Positions 1 through 9,775 of a DNA stretch of 64,000 bases are shown here, piece by piece. The notes beneath the pieces were generated by a model. The model did no database searches. It was not told where the DNA came from and worked only from the letters and a program-made list of their open reading frames with translations. How positions within the stretch are numbered: position 1 is the first letter of the stretch; each line of letters opens with the position of its first letter. The position numbers were made by a program, and so were the translations under genes. Source of the DNA: Spirochaetaceae bacterium (GTDB lineage: Bacteria; Spirochaetota; Spirochaetia; Treponematales; Rectinemataceae); contig JANXYQ010000075.1 in assembly GCA_025355995.1 (NCBI GenBank), forward strand, positions 62,001-126,000, read 5' to 3'.

Positions 1-2474
1 CTCGTTCGGAACTCGACCCTGGCTGAGCCCCGGCGCAGCCAAATCTCCTGGACGAGGTCCGAGCCCGCGAGGGCGCGCTCGACTCGAAGGACGGCGAATA
101 GGGGGCCCGACGCGACGACGCCGATCGAGGCATGCCCCTCGAGGGCCACCGGGACGCTCTCGTACATGCTGTCGATGTTCCAGGCGTCGTAGTTGGTCGT
201 CACGTCCCTGTACATCCTGAAATCGTTGCAAGGCTCCGCCGCGAGCTCGCGCCCCCCCGCCTTGTCGAACACGCTCGAGAGGGCGCCGCGCTCGTCGAGC
301 GCCACGCGGATGAGGCCGTTCTCGAGGGAGCGGCCATCCGCCCCGGCGATCGCGATTGCCTCGCCGCCCGGTCCGTCGGTCCCGCGGCCCGCCCCCTCGA
401 CGCCGTGGGCGAGGTAGGCGGTCGTCCAGCCGCAGGAGGGCAGGGCGAGCTCCGCGTAGGCAGTGCCGCCGGATGCCTGGACCGGCAGCTCGGAGCCGTC
501 GGCCGCGAAGGCCGAGCTCAGGCCGGGGGGCAGGGCGACTAGCTCCCTCCTCGTCCAGGAGAGCGAGTTGAAGGCTCGCAACGCGCGCGTCTCCGCGCCT
601 TCGCGCGGCGCGCGTGGGGCCACGTCCGTTCGCGTCTCCGCGCTCGTCGCGCCGAAAGAGCGCCGGGCCGAGTCGGCTACGCCCTCCGCGCAGGCTCGCA
701 CTTCGCCCAGCTCCGCCTCGGCCTCCTCGTGGACCCGGCGGATCGAGGTGCCGGTGACGATATCGTGGAAATGGTTGAAGAGCAGGCGCTTCCAGCTCGC
801 GTCGATCGCGGCTCGGGGATACTCGAAGTCTCCCAAGGCCGAGGCGAGGGTCCCCCAGAGCTCGGCCTCGCGCATCGCGAGCTCGGCCTTGCGGTTCGCG
901 CGCTTGGTACGGGCTTGCGAGGTGTAGGTCCCGCGGTGCTCGGTAAAGTAGAGCTCGCCGACGTAGGAATTCCCGGGCTCGCCGTTCCGCTCGATCTCCT
1001 CGAAGAACTCGAGGGGTCCGCCCATCCTCGCCTTCGGGCTGCCCTCGAGGTCTACCAGCCGCCTCGCGGCCTCGAGCATGACCCGGGAGGGGCCGCCGCC
1101 GCCGTCGCCGTAGCCGAAGGGGAAGAGATAGAGAGAGATGCCGTCCTTCTGTATCCGATCGGTCTCCCACCTCTTCGCGAAGGTAGCCGGATCGATCGAC
1201 GAGTTGCATTTGCGGTAGACGTGCGAGAGGACTCGCGAGCCGTCGAGTCCCTGCCACATGAAGGTCGTGTAGGGGAAGGGGTCCGAGTCGTTGTAGTCGT
1301 CGATGAGCTTCTTCGTCGCGAAATAGTCGACGCCGCAGGACTTCATGATCTGGGGCAGGGCGGCCGAGAATCCGAAAGTGTCGGGGAGCCAAAGGAGGCG
1401 GGTCGCCTTCCCGAGCTCCTCCTCGAAGAACCTGCGCCCGAAAATGAACTGCCTGACGAGGCTCTCCCCCATGGGGATATTCGTGTCCGGCTCGAGCCAC
1501 ATCCCTCCCTCGGCCAGAATCCGTCCCGAGGCGACGTTGGCGAGGACGCGATCGTAGATCTCGGGATAGCTCTCCTTGAGCATCAGGTACAGGGGGGCTT
1601 GGCAGAAGAAGTACTTGTACTCGGGGTACTCCTCCAGGAGGGCGAGCTGGGTGGACATCGTGCGGGCGGACTTGCGCAGGGTCTCTTCCCTCGGCCACTG
1701 CCATGCCAGGTCTAGGTGGGACTGCCCGAAGACCTGGAAGGTGGGCGCGGTGGGCCCGTTGGCGCGGGCGAGGAGGGGCTTGAGCCTCTCGCGCCCCGCG
1801 GCGAAGCTCCGGCGCCGCCCTTCGGGGCCCTGCTCGAAGTCGACGATTCGCGTGAAATCCCTGAGGCCGTCATCGATCTCCGAGACGCGGAGGCTGCTCC
1901 CGGGAAGCGCGTTGCGGAGCCTGTAGAGGGTCTCCGCGTCCACCCAGAGCAGGAAGGCCGCGTCGTCCCAGGCGCCGAAGCCGCTTTCGGCGACCACCCG
2001 CAGCTTCGACCCGGGTTCGGGGATGGGGACGCGGCCAGGCGGCACCGGACCCACGCTCTCCTCGATGGCCCCGTGTCCCGCGTAGAACTCGGCGGCTATG
2101 TCGTATAACGCGCCGGGCACGCCGGACATCGAGAGCGTGAGCTCCTGGTGCTCCCTGTCGCTGGCGCCCGCGGCGCGGCCGTCCACGAAGACCAGCCCGT
2201 CGTTGCCCGGGTTGGCCATGAGGACGATGCGCCTTCCCCGCGCAGCCTCGGGGAGGACCACCCTGGAGCGGAGCCAGCAATACTCCCACTTGGCTCCCCA
2301 GGCGGTCCCCGGGGGCATGGGAGCGTACGGGAGGCGCATCGCGTCCTCGAGCGAGAGCCTCTCCATCGTCGGGCAGCCTTCGAATTCCACCTCGCCCAGC
2401 GGCTCGAAGTAATGCCGGGGGAGCTCGTCGATCCAGAGCCGGATCCTGTTGTCCCATTCCCTAGTCAGAGCCAT
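1..2474 (-). CDS. Alpha-mannosidase, GH38 (C-terminus beyond left edge)
   Basis: Glycoside hydrolase family 38 enzyme that removes alpha-linked mannose. About 824 residues are visible and the frame is still open at base 1, so the C-terminal beta-sandwich is incomplete. An N-terminal domain of about 240 residues precedes the catalytic domain. The catalytic domain opens with GQSHLDLAWQWP, whose His253 and Asp255 match the family zinc ligands. WLPDTFGFSA carries the expected nucleophile at Asp365. The HFHDIVTGTS segment, also typical of the family, lies further on. The start ATG overlaps the end of the upstream gene by 14 bases, indicating translational coupling. It is the last visible gene of the unit that begins with the AraC-type regulator, so it probably acts on oligosaccharides taken up by the neighbouring importer. 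The product may be cytoplasmic, since no signal peptide is seen. Confidence 0.93.
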   Translation of the reverse strand, partial: MALTREWDNRIRLWIDELPRHYFEPLGEVEFEGCPTMERLSLEDAMRLPYAPMPPGTAWGAKWEYCWLRSRVVLPEAARGRRIVLMANPGNDGLVFVDGRAAGASDREHQELTLSMSGVPGALYDIAAEFYAGHGAIEESVGPVPPGRVPIPEPGSKLRVVAESGFGAWDDAAFLLWVDAETLYRLRNALPGSSLRVSEIDDGLRDFTRIVDFEQGPEGRRRSFAAGRERLKPLLARANGPTAPTFQVFGQSHLDLAWQWPREETLRKSARTMSTQLALLEEYPEYKYFFCQAPLYLMLKESYPEIYDRVLANVASGRILAEGGMWLEPDTNIPMGESLVRQFIFGRRFFEEELGKATRLLWLPDTFGFSAALPQIMKSCGVDYFATKKLIDDYNDSDPFPYTTFMWQGLDGSRVLSHVYRKCNSSIDPATFAKRWETDRIQKDGISLYLFPFGYGDGGGGPSRVMLEAARRLVDLEGSPKARMGGPLEFFEEIERNGEPGNSYVGELYFTEHRGTYTSQARTKRANRKAELAMREAELWGTLASALGDFEYPRAAIDASWKRLLFNHFHDIVTGTSIRRVHEEAEAELGEVRACAEGVADSARRSFGATSAETRTDVAPRAPREGAETRALRAFNSLSWTRRELVALPPGLSSAFAADGSELPVQASGGTAYAELALPSCGWTTAYLAHGVEGAGRGTDGPGGEAIAIAGADGRSLENGLIRVALDERGALSSVFDKAGGRELAAEPCNDFRMYRDVTTNYDAWNIDSMYESVPVALEGHASIGVVASGPLFAVLRVERALAGSDLVQEIWLRRGSARVEFRT

Positions 2475-3147
2475 GGGGACCTTTCTTGCCGCGGCTTCTC
2501 GCGGAGAGTCCGTCGATGAGGTCGAGGAAGAGAGAGGGGAGGGCGGCATCCAGCTCGTCCCAGGGCACGAATTGCCCAGGTTCCGGGCGGAAGGGACGAT
2601 ATTCGAGCGCGGGCTCGAAGGCCCGCCCGCGGAGGTACTCCCGCGCCGCCTCGTCCCACCATGCCTCCCGTTCGACCCTGCCCTCGAGGGGGCCGGTGAC
2701 GAGGGCTCCCTCGAGGCCCGCGCCGGCGCCGGTCGCGTAGGCGAAGTCGGGAAGGAGCCGGAAGATCGGGGGGAGGGGGGCGAAGGCGTGCTTGCCCGGC
2801 TGGGAATAGGCCGTGACCTGGTCCCCGGCGAGGTTCGAGCGGTCGGGCAGGAGGGCCTTGATGTATTGACCGTGGAAGGAGCCCTCCGCGTCGACGACAG
2901 TCCCCTCGGCGTCCACGAAGACCCAGAGGTGCTCGAGGTCGTAGAGGTGCTGGATGTCCCAATCCCAGAAGACCGCGTACTCCACGGCGAGGCCTCCCGG
3001 CGGGACCTCGATGGAGCGGCGGAACGAGGGCGACCTTCCCGAGGCTCGCAGTATCGAGGTCCCGATGAAGCGCGGCATGAAGGGCTCGCGCTCGTCGAAC
3101 ATGATGCGTGGCGCGTAGCGGAGCGCGGTTTCCCTATCGAAGCCCAT
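2461..3147 (-). CDS. Conserved protein of unknown function, 228 aa
   Basis: No family is recognised with certainty. The protein starts MGFDRETALRYAPRIMFDER and has no signal peptide or membrane segment. The central part (VEYAVFWDWDIQHLYDLEH, followed by WVFVDAEG and a Gly-Ser-Phe-His stretch) faintly recalls Vps62-like/DUF946 domains, in which Trp and His residues surround a Glu-His-centred fold; this is only a resemblance. The start at 3147 is chosen because the protein pattern begins there; the frame stays open further upstream but overlaps the solute-binding protein gene. The gene sits between the binding protein and the mannosidase and overlaps the latter, so a role in handling the same mannosides is likely. 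It ends with TAG. Confidence 0.75.
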   Translation of the reverse strand: MGFDRETALRYAPRIMFDEREPFMPRFIGTSILRASGRSPSFRRSIEVPPGGLAVEYAVFWDWDIQHLYDLEHLWVFVDAEGTVVDAEGSFHGQYIKALLPDRSNLAGDQVTAYSQPGKHAFAPLPPIFRLLPDFAYATGAGAGLEGALVTGPLEGRVEREAWWDEAAREYLRGRAFEPALEYRPFRPEPGQFVPWDELDAALPSLFLDLIDGLSARSRGKKGPHGSD

Positions 3148-3164
3148 CGATGGCCTCCTCGCCC

Positions 3165-4730
3165 TCAGCCTTGCTTCGATTGGGCGTCGTAGTAGGCTTG
3201 GGCTTCCTGCTGGACCTCGGCGTAGCCGGCGGCCGCGTACTTCTGCGCGAACTCGTCGAAGGCCGAGACGGGCAGGGCGCCGGTGATGATGCGGATGTAG
3301 TACTTGTCGCGGATCTTCTGGAGCTCGGCCTTGCGCTTCATCAGCTTCGGGAGGCCGACCTGGATCAGGGACTCGATGCCGTACTTGTCGTAGTGGAGGG
3401 TGTTGATAGCCCATTGGGCGCTCGGGTCCTTCTGGGGGAAGGGCACGGCCATCCACATCTCGCAGCCGATCTTGCTCGCGTAGGCCAAGTTCTTGTCGTA
3501 GGGCGGGAGGGTCAGGCCGGTCTCCATGTCGGCGTCGAGGACCTTCCAGTATTTACCGACGAGGCCGGCCTGCAGGGTCTGGCGCGTCGGCCAATCGGGA
3601 TTGGCGCTCTCGTTGAGTATCTGGAGTATCTTCTCGACCTTAGCGGGATCCTTCTCGGCCAGCTTCCCGATGGTGATGAAATTCATGAGGCGGTTGTATT
3701 CCTTGATTCCCTGCTTCCCGGTGGGGCCCTTGAGGGAATTGCCGAATACGATCCTGGCCTTCTTGTTCGCGGCGGGAATCTCCTGGCCGTTGGCGAAGGC
3801 CTGGCAGGGCGCCTTCGTTCCGTCCTTGCCGACTACCTGGAAGGCGCCGGCCGTCGTCCAGTGGTAGTAATTGCCGTGAGCGCTGAAGCCGATGCGGCCC
3901 TTGATGAAGGCGTGGGAGAGGGCCCAGTAGCCTCCGTGGTTCTCGCCCGTGACGAACTCCGGATCGATGACTCCGTCCTTGTACCACCTGGCCAGGATGG
4001 CGAGGGCCTGCCTCGCCTCGGGGGCCACGGAGTGGCTGACGACCTTGCCGTCCTGGAGCATCCAGTAGATCTCGGTCCGGTCGATGGGGACGAGGCCGAA
4101 GGCTCCGAACACCGCGTTCGAGCCGTCCAGGGAGAGGCCGTAGGTGTCTTTCTTGCCGTTCCCGTCGGGGTCCTCGTTGGCGAACTTGTACATGAGGGTC
4201 TCGAACTCGGCCAGGGTCTCGGGAACCTTGGCGACGCCGACCTTCTCCATCCAGTCGCCGCGGTAGACCAAGGGGATGTGCAGAGCGTTGCCCGAGGCGA
4301 CGGCAGGAATCCCGTATTGGATCCCGTTGACCTTGCCCATGTCCATGTAGCCGGGGGCGTAGGCATTGATGGCGTTCCAGAGGTCGGGGGCGTTCCTCTG
4401 GATGAGCTCCGGCGAGAGCTTGGCGAGGACTCCCTGCCTCACGTAGGAGCCGAGGGTATCGGCGCGGGCGAGGTAGAGGAAGTCCGGGATCTGGCCCGCC
4501 GCGAGCTTGACGTTGAGGATCTCGTGGTACTTGTCGTTGTCGATGTTGTAGACCTCGAAGTCGACTCCCCATTTATCGCCGAAGTACTTGAGCATCTCGC
4601 CCTTCGGGTCCGTCGGCCCCTTTTGGTAGTTCGCCACCGTGATCTTCATCCTGGGCTGCGACCAGGCGGCGCCGGCCATGCAGAGGCCGATCGCCAGGGC
4701 CGCCAAGGCCCCGCTAGCTCTTCCTTTCAT
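3165..4730 (-). CDS. Sugar ABC transporter solute-binding protein (LplA/LipO type)
   Basis: Extracellular solute-binding protein of family 1, 521 residues, in the long LplA-like class that pairs with LplB/LplC permeases. The N-terminus (MKGRASGALAALAIGLCMAG) is a cleavable signal peptide ending near Ala-Trp-Ser-Gln, without a lipobox. The mature protein shows the usual opening beta-strand (MKITVANYQKGPTDPKG) and the aspartate-rich stretch DEDPDGNGKKDTYG-like that binds calcium or lies at the hinge in this class (here NEDPDGNGKKDTYG). The gene follows its two permeases on the minus strand and is followed by an unknown gene and an alpha-mannosidase, so mannose-containing oligosaccharides are the probable ligand. 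A good ribosome site (AGGAGGAGAC) precedes the ATG. Confidence 0.93.
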   Translation of the reverse strand: MKGRASGALAALAIGLCMAGAAWSQPRMKITVANYQKGPTDPKGEMLKYFGDKWGVDFEVYNIDNDKYHEILNVKLAAGQIPDFLYLARADTLGSYVRQGVLAKLSPELIQRNAPDLWNAINAYAPGYMDMGKVNGIQYGIPAVASGNALHIPLVYRGDWMEKVGVAKVPETLAEFETLMYKFANEDPDGNGKKDTYGLSLDGSNAVFGAFGLVPIDRTEIYWMLQDGKVVSHSVAPEARQALAILARWYKDGVIDPEFVTGENHGGYWALSHAFIKGRIGFSAHGNYYHWTTAGAFQVVGKDGTKAPCQAFANGQEIPAANKKARIVFGNSLKGPTGKQGIKEYNRLMNFITIGKLAEKDPAKVEKILQILNESANPDWPTRQTLQAGLVGKYWKVLDADMETGLTLPPYDKNLAYASKIGCEMWMAVPFPQKDPSAQWAINTLHYDKYGIESLIQVGLPKLMKRKAELQKIRDKYYIRIITGALPVSAFDEFAQKYAAAGYAEVQQEAQAYYDAQSKQG

Positions 4731-4755
4731 GTCTCCTCCTGGATCCGCCGGCGCG

Positions 4756-5658
4756 CTAGCCCTTGATCGAGCCCAGCATGACGCCCTTGACGAAATATTT
4801 CTGGATGAAGGGATAGGCGCAGAGGATGGGGAAGGTGGTGACGAGTATCGTCGCCGCCTTGAGGCCCTCCGGCGTGATGTATTCGTCCTGTTGCATCGCC
4901 ATCCCCCTGCCCAGCATCTCCGTGAGCTGGTCGGAGCCCTGGATGACGATTCGGCGCATGACGAGCTGGAGCACCTCGCCCGCGGGCTTCGTGATGTAGA
5001 TCAGGCAGTCGAACCAGGCGTTCCAGTGCCAGACGGCGACCCAGAGGGCGATCGTCGCGATGATGGGCTTGCAGATCGGAAGGATGATCCTGAAGAGGAT
5101 GGCGATGTCGTTCGCGCCGTCGATCCTGGCCGACTCCTCGAGGCTGTCGGGGATCGTCTGCATGTAGTTGCGGACGATGACCAGGTTGTAGGCGCTCACC
5201 AGCTCGGGCAGCACGAGGGACCAGGGGCTGTCGACGAGGCCGACTCCACGCACTAGGAGGTAGGTCGGGATGAGGCCCCCGGAGAAGAACATGGTCAACG
5301 CGATGAGGGCGGTCCAGAACCCTCGGTTCGGGAAATACTTCTTCGAAAGGGGATAGGCCAGGGCGAAGACTGCGATCAGGGACAGCCCGGTGCCGAGGAC
5401 GGTTCGCACGATCGTGTTCTCGAAGCCCGAATAGATCAGCTGGTCCGACAGCACCCGCGCGAAGTTGTCCGTCGTGAACGACCGCGGAATCAGCGACAGG
5501 CCGCCGGCCGACGCGTTGAAGGACGATAGCGAGGAGGCGACGATGAAGAGGAATGGGTAGAGCGTGCAGGCGCATAGGAGGACCATGAAGGCCCCGTTGA
5601 TCGCGCCGAAGGCGTCCGGGCTCCCGCTCTTTCGCCGCGTCGATCCGATCCGGCCCAT
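4756..5658 (-). CDS. Carbohydrate ABC transporter permease, LplC type
   Basis: Inner-membrane permease of 300 residues with six predicted helices, of the binding-protein-dependent CUT1 class. The first helix (INGAFMVLLCACTLYPFLFI) follows a short basic N-terminus. The cytoplasmic loop EESARIDGANDIAILFRIIL is the EAA motif that contacts the ATPase. The start at 5658 (MGRIGSTRRKS) gives the usual family length. It lies 11 bases after the partner permease and 25 bases before the binding-protein gene. No ATPase gene is present in this cluster, so a shared MsiK/MalK-type ATPase encoded elsewhere must energise it. Confidence 0.92.
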   Translation of the reverse strand: MGRIGSTRRKSGSPDAFGAINGAFMVLLCACTLYPFLFIVASSLSSFNASAGGLSLIPRSFTTDNFARVLSDQLIYSGFENTIVRTVLGTGLSLIAVFALAYPLSKKYFPNRGFWTALIALTMFFSGGLIPTYLLVRGVGLVDSPWSLVLPELVSAYNLVIVRNYMQTIPDSLEESARIDGANDIAILFRIILPICKPIIATIALWVAVWHWNAWFDCLIYITKPAGEVLQLVMRRIVIQGSDQLTEMLGRGMAMQQDEYITPEGLKAATILVTTFPILCAYPFIQKYFVKGVMLGSIKG

Positions 5659-5669
5659 ATTCGCCCGCC

Positions 5670-6602
5670 TCACCAAATCCCGAATTCGTTGATTCGCTTC
5701 GAGATCGCGTTGGATAGTAGCACGATCGCGAAGGCGAGGACGTTCTTGAAGAGTCCCATCGCCGTCGCCAGGCTGTATTCCATGTCCTCCAGGCCGCTGC
5801 GATACATGTAGGTGCTCAGCACGTCGCCCACGGAATAGACGGCCACGTTGTACATGTTGAACACCTGGTCGAAGTTGTCCTCGACTAGCTGCCCCGTCGC
5901 GAGGATGAGCATGATGGTGATCACCGGCGCGAGCGAGGGCAGGGTGATGGACCTCATCTTGGCCCATCGCCCGGCCCCGTCTATTTCGGCCGCCTCGTAG
6001 AGCTCGCTGTCTATGGAGCTCAGGGCGGCGAGGTAGATGATCGAGCCCCAGCCCGCGGACTTCCAGATGCCGGTGGCGACGAGGACCCCCCTGAACCAGC
6101 GCGCGTCGCCGAGGAAAAAGATCGGCTCGCCTCCCAGCGCCTTGATCACATAGTTGACCGGTCCCGAGGAGGGCGACAGGAATTGCAGGAAGAGTCCGCC
6201 GAGGATCACCCAGGACACGAAATACGGCAGGTAGCTGATCGTCTGGACGGTTTTCTTGAATCGGGCGCTTCGGACCTCGTTGAGGAGGAGGGCGAGGATT
6301 ATCGGCGCGGGAAAGCCGAAGGCGAAGGTCAGGGAGGCGATGACGACCGTGTTCCGGAAAACCTCCCAGAAGCTCGGCGAGGCGAAGAGCTCCCTGAAGA
6401 CATCGAGCCCGACCCAGGGGCTTTTTAGGATGCCGTCCGCGAAATTGTAGTCCTTGAAGGCGATGGTGAGCCCGTAGATCGGTATGTACTTGAAGACGAT
6501 GAAGTAGAGCATGCCCGGGGCCATGAGGACTACGAGGTATCGGCAGTCCCAATAGCGGCGGGCCAAGCCCTTCGCTCGCGCCCGACTTCGAATGGCCGTC
6601 AT
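5670..6602 (-). CDS. Carbohydrate ABC transporter permease, LplB type
   Basis: Inner-membrane permease of about 310 residues with six helices, partner of the downstream LplC-type permease. The first helix (YLVVLMAPGMLYFIVFKYIP) and the EAA loop (ELYEAAEIDGAGRWAKMRSI) are typical. The start at 6602 (MTAIRSRARAKG) is preferred because family members begin with a short basic stretch just before helix one; the frame is open to an ATG at 6674, but the extra 24 residues look unrelated. Neither start has a clear Shine-Dalgarno. Possible promoter elements (TTGTGC, 17 bases, TATGGA) lie directly upstream, so the transport genes may be transcribed separately from the regulator. Confidence 0.9.
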   Translation of the reverse strand: MTAIRSRARAKGLARRYWDCRYLVVLMAPGMLYFIVFKYIPIYGLTIAFKDYNFADGILKSPWVGLDVFRELFASPSFWEVFRNTVVIASLTFAFGFPAPIILALLLNEVRSARFKKTVQTISYLPYFVSWVILGGLFLQFLSPSSGPVNYVIKALGGEPIFFLGDARWFRGVLVATGIWKSAGWGSIIYLAALSSIDSELYEAAEIDGAGRWAKMRSITLPSLAPVITIMLILATGQLVEDNFDQVFNMYNVAVYSVGDVLSTYMYRSGLEDMEYSLATAMGLFKNVLAFAIVLLSNAISKRINEFGIW

Positions 6603-6692
6603 AGGGGGAAGTTGGATCCATATCCCGAAACGCGCAATAGCACAATCTTTCGAAAATAGAAAAATACCGGGCATTTCCCCCGCCGGGCGCCG

Positions 6693-9083
6693 TTATCCCG
6701 GCCTATGCCCGGCGTTCCGCCTGTAACCGGTCGGCGTGGCGCCGTACCTCGCCTTGAACTGCTTGATGAAGTAGGCCGGGCTGTTGAAGCCGACGAAGCG
6801 TCCGATCTCCAATACGCTCGCCTCGCCCTCGACGAGCAGGCGCTCGGCCCTCGCGACCCTCGCGCCCGTGACGTAGGCGACGTAGCTCTCCCCGGCCGTT
6901 TCCTTGAATACCGAGCTCAGGTAGCTCGGGCTGAGGCCCACCACCTCGCTGACCCTGTCGAGGGAGAGGTCCCCGTCGAGATGCCCGCCGACGAAGGCCT
7001 TCACTCTCTCGACGAGGATGCTGCCCCGGTCCTCCGAGCGCTCCTCGATGGCCGCCAGGAGCCCGGCGGCCTCCGCCGAGAGGGCCGAGGAGAATTCGCC
7101 CAGGTCGCGCGATGCGGCGAGGAGACCGAGGACCCGCTCGCGGAATGCCTGCGATCCCCGGGGCAGCAGCGCCGTCCCGACGTCCGCGACGAGGTGGAGG
7201 ATCCTCGAGAGCTCCGTCCTGCAACGCTCCGCCGAGGCGCGGTCGGAGCGCGCGAACGCCGCGACCGCGGAAAGCGCCTCGTCGAATCTTTTCCCGCTCC
7301 CGAGCCGCAGCGCCTCCGCGATCGAGTCGAGGATCGCTTTCGGCAGTTCCTCGGCCCTGCCCTCGCGGAGGAGGAGATCGGCTCGCCCGAAGAAGGCGCG
7401 AAGCTCGGGGAAGAAGAAGCGGTAGGCGGCGAGGGACCTCGCCTCCCGGAAGGAACGCGCGAGCTCCGCCCCGCGCTCGACCGGCGCGCCGGCGCAGAGC
7501 GCCATCGAGGCTCCGAAGAGCCCGTCCGCCGCGGAGGACCAGGAGCGCAGGAGCTCTCCTACCCCCTCCGACCCGAGATCGGCGATCAGGCCCAGCTCGG
7601 CCCCCGTGAAGGTAGCGACGAGGACCGAGCCCCGGCCGCCCAGCTCGAGGGCCTCGGCGAGGCGGTATTTTAGGACGCCAAGGTCGCCCGTGGCGGCGCC
7701 CCCGGGAACGCTTCCCCCGTCCAGGAAGGCGAGGGCGGCTACGCAGGGTCCCTCGAACGGGGGGGCGCCTATGAGCCTCAGGGTCTCCCGGAGCTCGTCG
7801 GGACCGGGAGGATCGCCGCCGAGGAATCGCGACATCAGCTCGTGCTTCAGCATCGGGCGGTTCTTCTTGAGCGTTGCGTCGAGCTCCTCGGTCCGCGCGG
7901 ATAGGCCCTCGATCGCGTAGTCGAGGACGCCATACTCGTCCCTCGCTCCTGGCAGGGCGGGGAGGACCATCCCGAAAAGCCCTCTCACCCGTTCCATGAG
8001 GCGGCCGAGAGGATCGTACATCCTGGCGCCCATGATGAGGGCGAGCGCGGCTCCGGCGAGTATAGCCGCCATCCAGATGCCGAGGAGGCCGAGGCGAACG
8101 CTGTCCCCGCGGCTATAGAGGATCGCGCTCCGGGTGATATTGACGAGCGTCCAATCGCTGTCGGGTATGCGTAAGGCGGAGACGAGGCTCCTCGCGCCGC
8201 GGTAGGATCGGATGTAGCCCGATACTCCCTCGCTCGCGCGGGCTGCCGCCTCGCGAGCCGCCGATTCGAGTTCCGCGTCGCGGGCGACATCCCCTGAGGC
8301 CGCGATCACGGCGCCTGATCCGGCGACGAGCAGCGTGAGCCCCGTGCCCGGGGAGGGCGGCCCGGAGATGTCGGCCCGCAAGGCGGCCAGGCTGAAATCG
8401 ACGGCGATGACGGCGCTGCACTCGGCTGCGCCGGAGAGGATGGGGAAGGCGCGTATCAACCTGAGGAAGGGGCCCGAGCCGGCCGCCGTGACGTCGTCCG
8501 GGCTGGAGGCTCCGTCCGTATCGCCCTGGATCCAGGCTTGATGCGCCCCGGCGGATTCGAGGGCCTCGACCCACGAGGAGCCTATATCCCGCCCGGCGGC
8601 CCCGTTCCGGAGATGGACCCCAGAGGCCGACGAGACGATGAGGCCGGCCCCGCGGTAATAGATGTGTATGCCGATGACGCGGTCGGTGTAGCGGCCGGCG
8701 AGGTCGCGCAGGTACTCGTAGGTCGCGTAGATTTTATAGGCGTCCCCGTCCGCCCCTTCTCCCTCTCCGAGGAAGTCGGGGGTCGAGCGCAGCATCTGGG
8801 TGGCGCATTCCATATAGACGCTCGCCGAGGCCTCCACGACCTTGGTCTCCACCTCGCGCTCGGCGCGACGGACGATGTAGTCGTGCACGCTCTCGATCTC
8901 CCGGTTGAACTTGCCCTGGAAGAAGAGGTAGGAAGAGAGGGCCGTGACGAAGGTGGCGATCGCGACGAGGACGATATACGAGACGACGAGGCGCGAGAAG
9001 ACGCTTCCGGCATGATGCCTCCTCGAGGAATCCTCGAGGGCGAAGGCCTTCGGCTTTTTCCGCATGCGCGACAGTATACCCAT
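6693..9083 (-). CDS. Membrane-anchored AraC-family transcriptional regulator
   Basis: Regulator of about 796 residues that senses an extracellular signal and binds DNA in the cytoplasm. The first helix (VFSRLVVSYIVLVAIATFV) lies near residues 30-50. A periplasmic, Cache-like domain follows to about residue 320, then a second helix (LLGIWMAAILAGAALALIMG). A cytoplasmic linker leads to the C-terminal AraC/XylS double helix-turn-helix (SLDRVSEVVGLSPSYLSSVF and VLEIGRFVGFNSPAYFIKQF). This architecture is common next to LplABC-type importers, whose operons such proteins usually activate. The start MGILSRMRKKPK at 9083 is preferred over 9140 because it begins just before the basic membrane-proximal segment. 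The gene heads the mannoside uptake cluster. Confidence 0.92.
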   Translation of the reverse strand: MGILSRMRKKPKAFALEDSSRRHHAGSVFSRLVVSYIVLVAIATFVTALSSYLFFQGKFNREIESVHDYIVRRAEREVETKVVEASASVYMECATQMLRSTPDFLGEGEGADGDAYKIYATYEYLRDLAGRYTDRVIGIHIYYRGAGLIVSSASGVHLRNGAAGRDIGSSWVEALESAGAHQAWIQGDTDGASSPDDVTAAGSGPFLRLIRAFPILSGAAECSAVIAVDFSLAALRADISGPPSPGTGLTLLVAGSGAVIAASGDVARDAELESAAREAAARASEGVSGYIRSYRGARSLVSALRIPDSDWTLVNITRSAILYSRGDSVRLGLLGIWMAAILAGAALALIMGARMYDPLGRLMERVRGLFGMVLPALPGARDEYGVLDYAIEGLSARTEELDATLKKNRPMLKHELMSRFLGGDPPGPDELRETLRLIGAPPFEGPCVAALAFLDGGSVPGGAATGDLGVLKYRLAEALELGGRGSVLVATFTGAELGLIADLGSEGVGELLRSWSSAADGLFGASMALCAGAPVERGAELARSFREARSLAAYRFFFPELRAFFGRADLLLREGRAEELPKAILDSIAEALRLGSGKRFDEALSAVAAFARSDRASAERCRTELSRILHLVADVGTALLPRGSQAFRERVLGLLAASRDLGEFSSALSAEAAGLLAAIEERSEDRGSILVERVKAFVGGHLDGDLSLDRVSEVVGLSPSYLSSVFKETAGESYVAYVTGARVARAERLLVEGEASVLEIGRFVGFNSPAYFIKQFKARYGATPTGYRRNAGHRPG

Positions 9084-9158
9084 CGATGGATCGAGCGGGC
9101 AATGCGGGAAATCGCGCGCCGGCGCGCGGAAAGGGGGCATCCTTCCCGCGCTCGACCA

Positions 9159-9737
9159 TTACTTCGCCGAAGGCGGCCTCAGGTCCATGGCGGCCTTCGC
9201 GGTCGGGCTGATTCCGCCGGCGTCGCTCGGAATGTAGTCGAAGGAATCGAGAATCAGGTCCTGTGGACTCCAAATCGGATAGGTGATCTCATGTATCCCA
9301 AGCAGCGCATGGCGGTGATGCACGTCGCAGAGGACCCATAGGTTGTCCTCGTGATGGTCGATCCATTCGAGCAGCTGTTCCTGAGTGAAGTCTGCGTCGT
9401 ATATCGGATCGTGGTATTTTTTTGCTCGTATATGGCGGACCACCCTATCATTGAATTTCTTGAGGTCGATCGCATTCGCCAAGGCCCACTCGACTATATG
9501 GTGATGCGTTTCCATCTGTTTCGCGCCAGCAGGGTTTTTTCCCGGATCGCCGAGGGTCTTTTTCGTTACTCCGCAGACCAGGCACGGCAAGTTCAGCTCG
9601 TCGACCAGGTGTTTATGCGCTTTCGAGTACTCGGGCGAATTCTTTCGAGCCGCATGCCCGGGATAGTTGACGATTTCCCTAAGCAACCGACTTACCGCAT
9701 GTACCTTCGAAATATCCACGCTTTGTGTCGACGGCAT
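9159..9737 (-). CDS. HNH-like nuclease domain protein, possibly phage-derived
   Basis: Small cytoplasmic protein of 192 residues with an HNH-like layout: a CLVC pair (Cys52, Cys55), a His triplet (78-80), then an Asn-Leu-Trp-Val-Leu-Cys segment ending in His140-His141. Such His/Cys patterns bind zinc and a catalytic metal in phage and mobile HNH nucleases, but the family is not certain and activity is unproven. The start at 9737 has a strong ribosome site (GAGGAGGAGCC), and a sigma-70-like promoter lies 39 bases upstream. The gene is visibly more AT-rich than its neighbours and lies just downstream of the ssrA 3' end, a classic integration point for mobile elements, so recent acquisition is likely. 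Confidence 0.7.
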   Translation of the reverse strand: MPSTQSVDISKVHAVSRLLREIVNYPGHAARKNSPEYSKAHKHLVDELNLPCLVCGVTKKTLGDPGKNPAGAKQMETHHHIVEWALANAIDLKKFNDRVVRHIRAKKYHDPIYDADFTQEQLLEWIDHHEDNLWVLCDVHHRHALLGIHEITYPIWSPQDLILDSFDYIPSDAGGISPTAKAAMDLRPPSAK

Positions 9738-9775
9738 AGGCTCCTCCTCAATTATTGAATAAAAGGTTGAGGTGG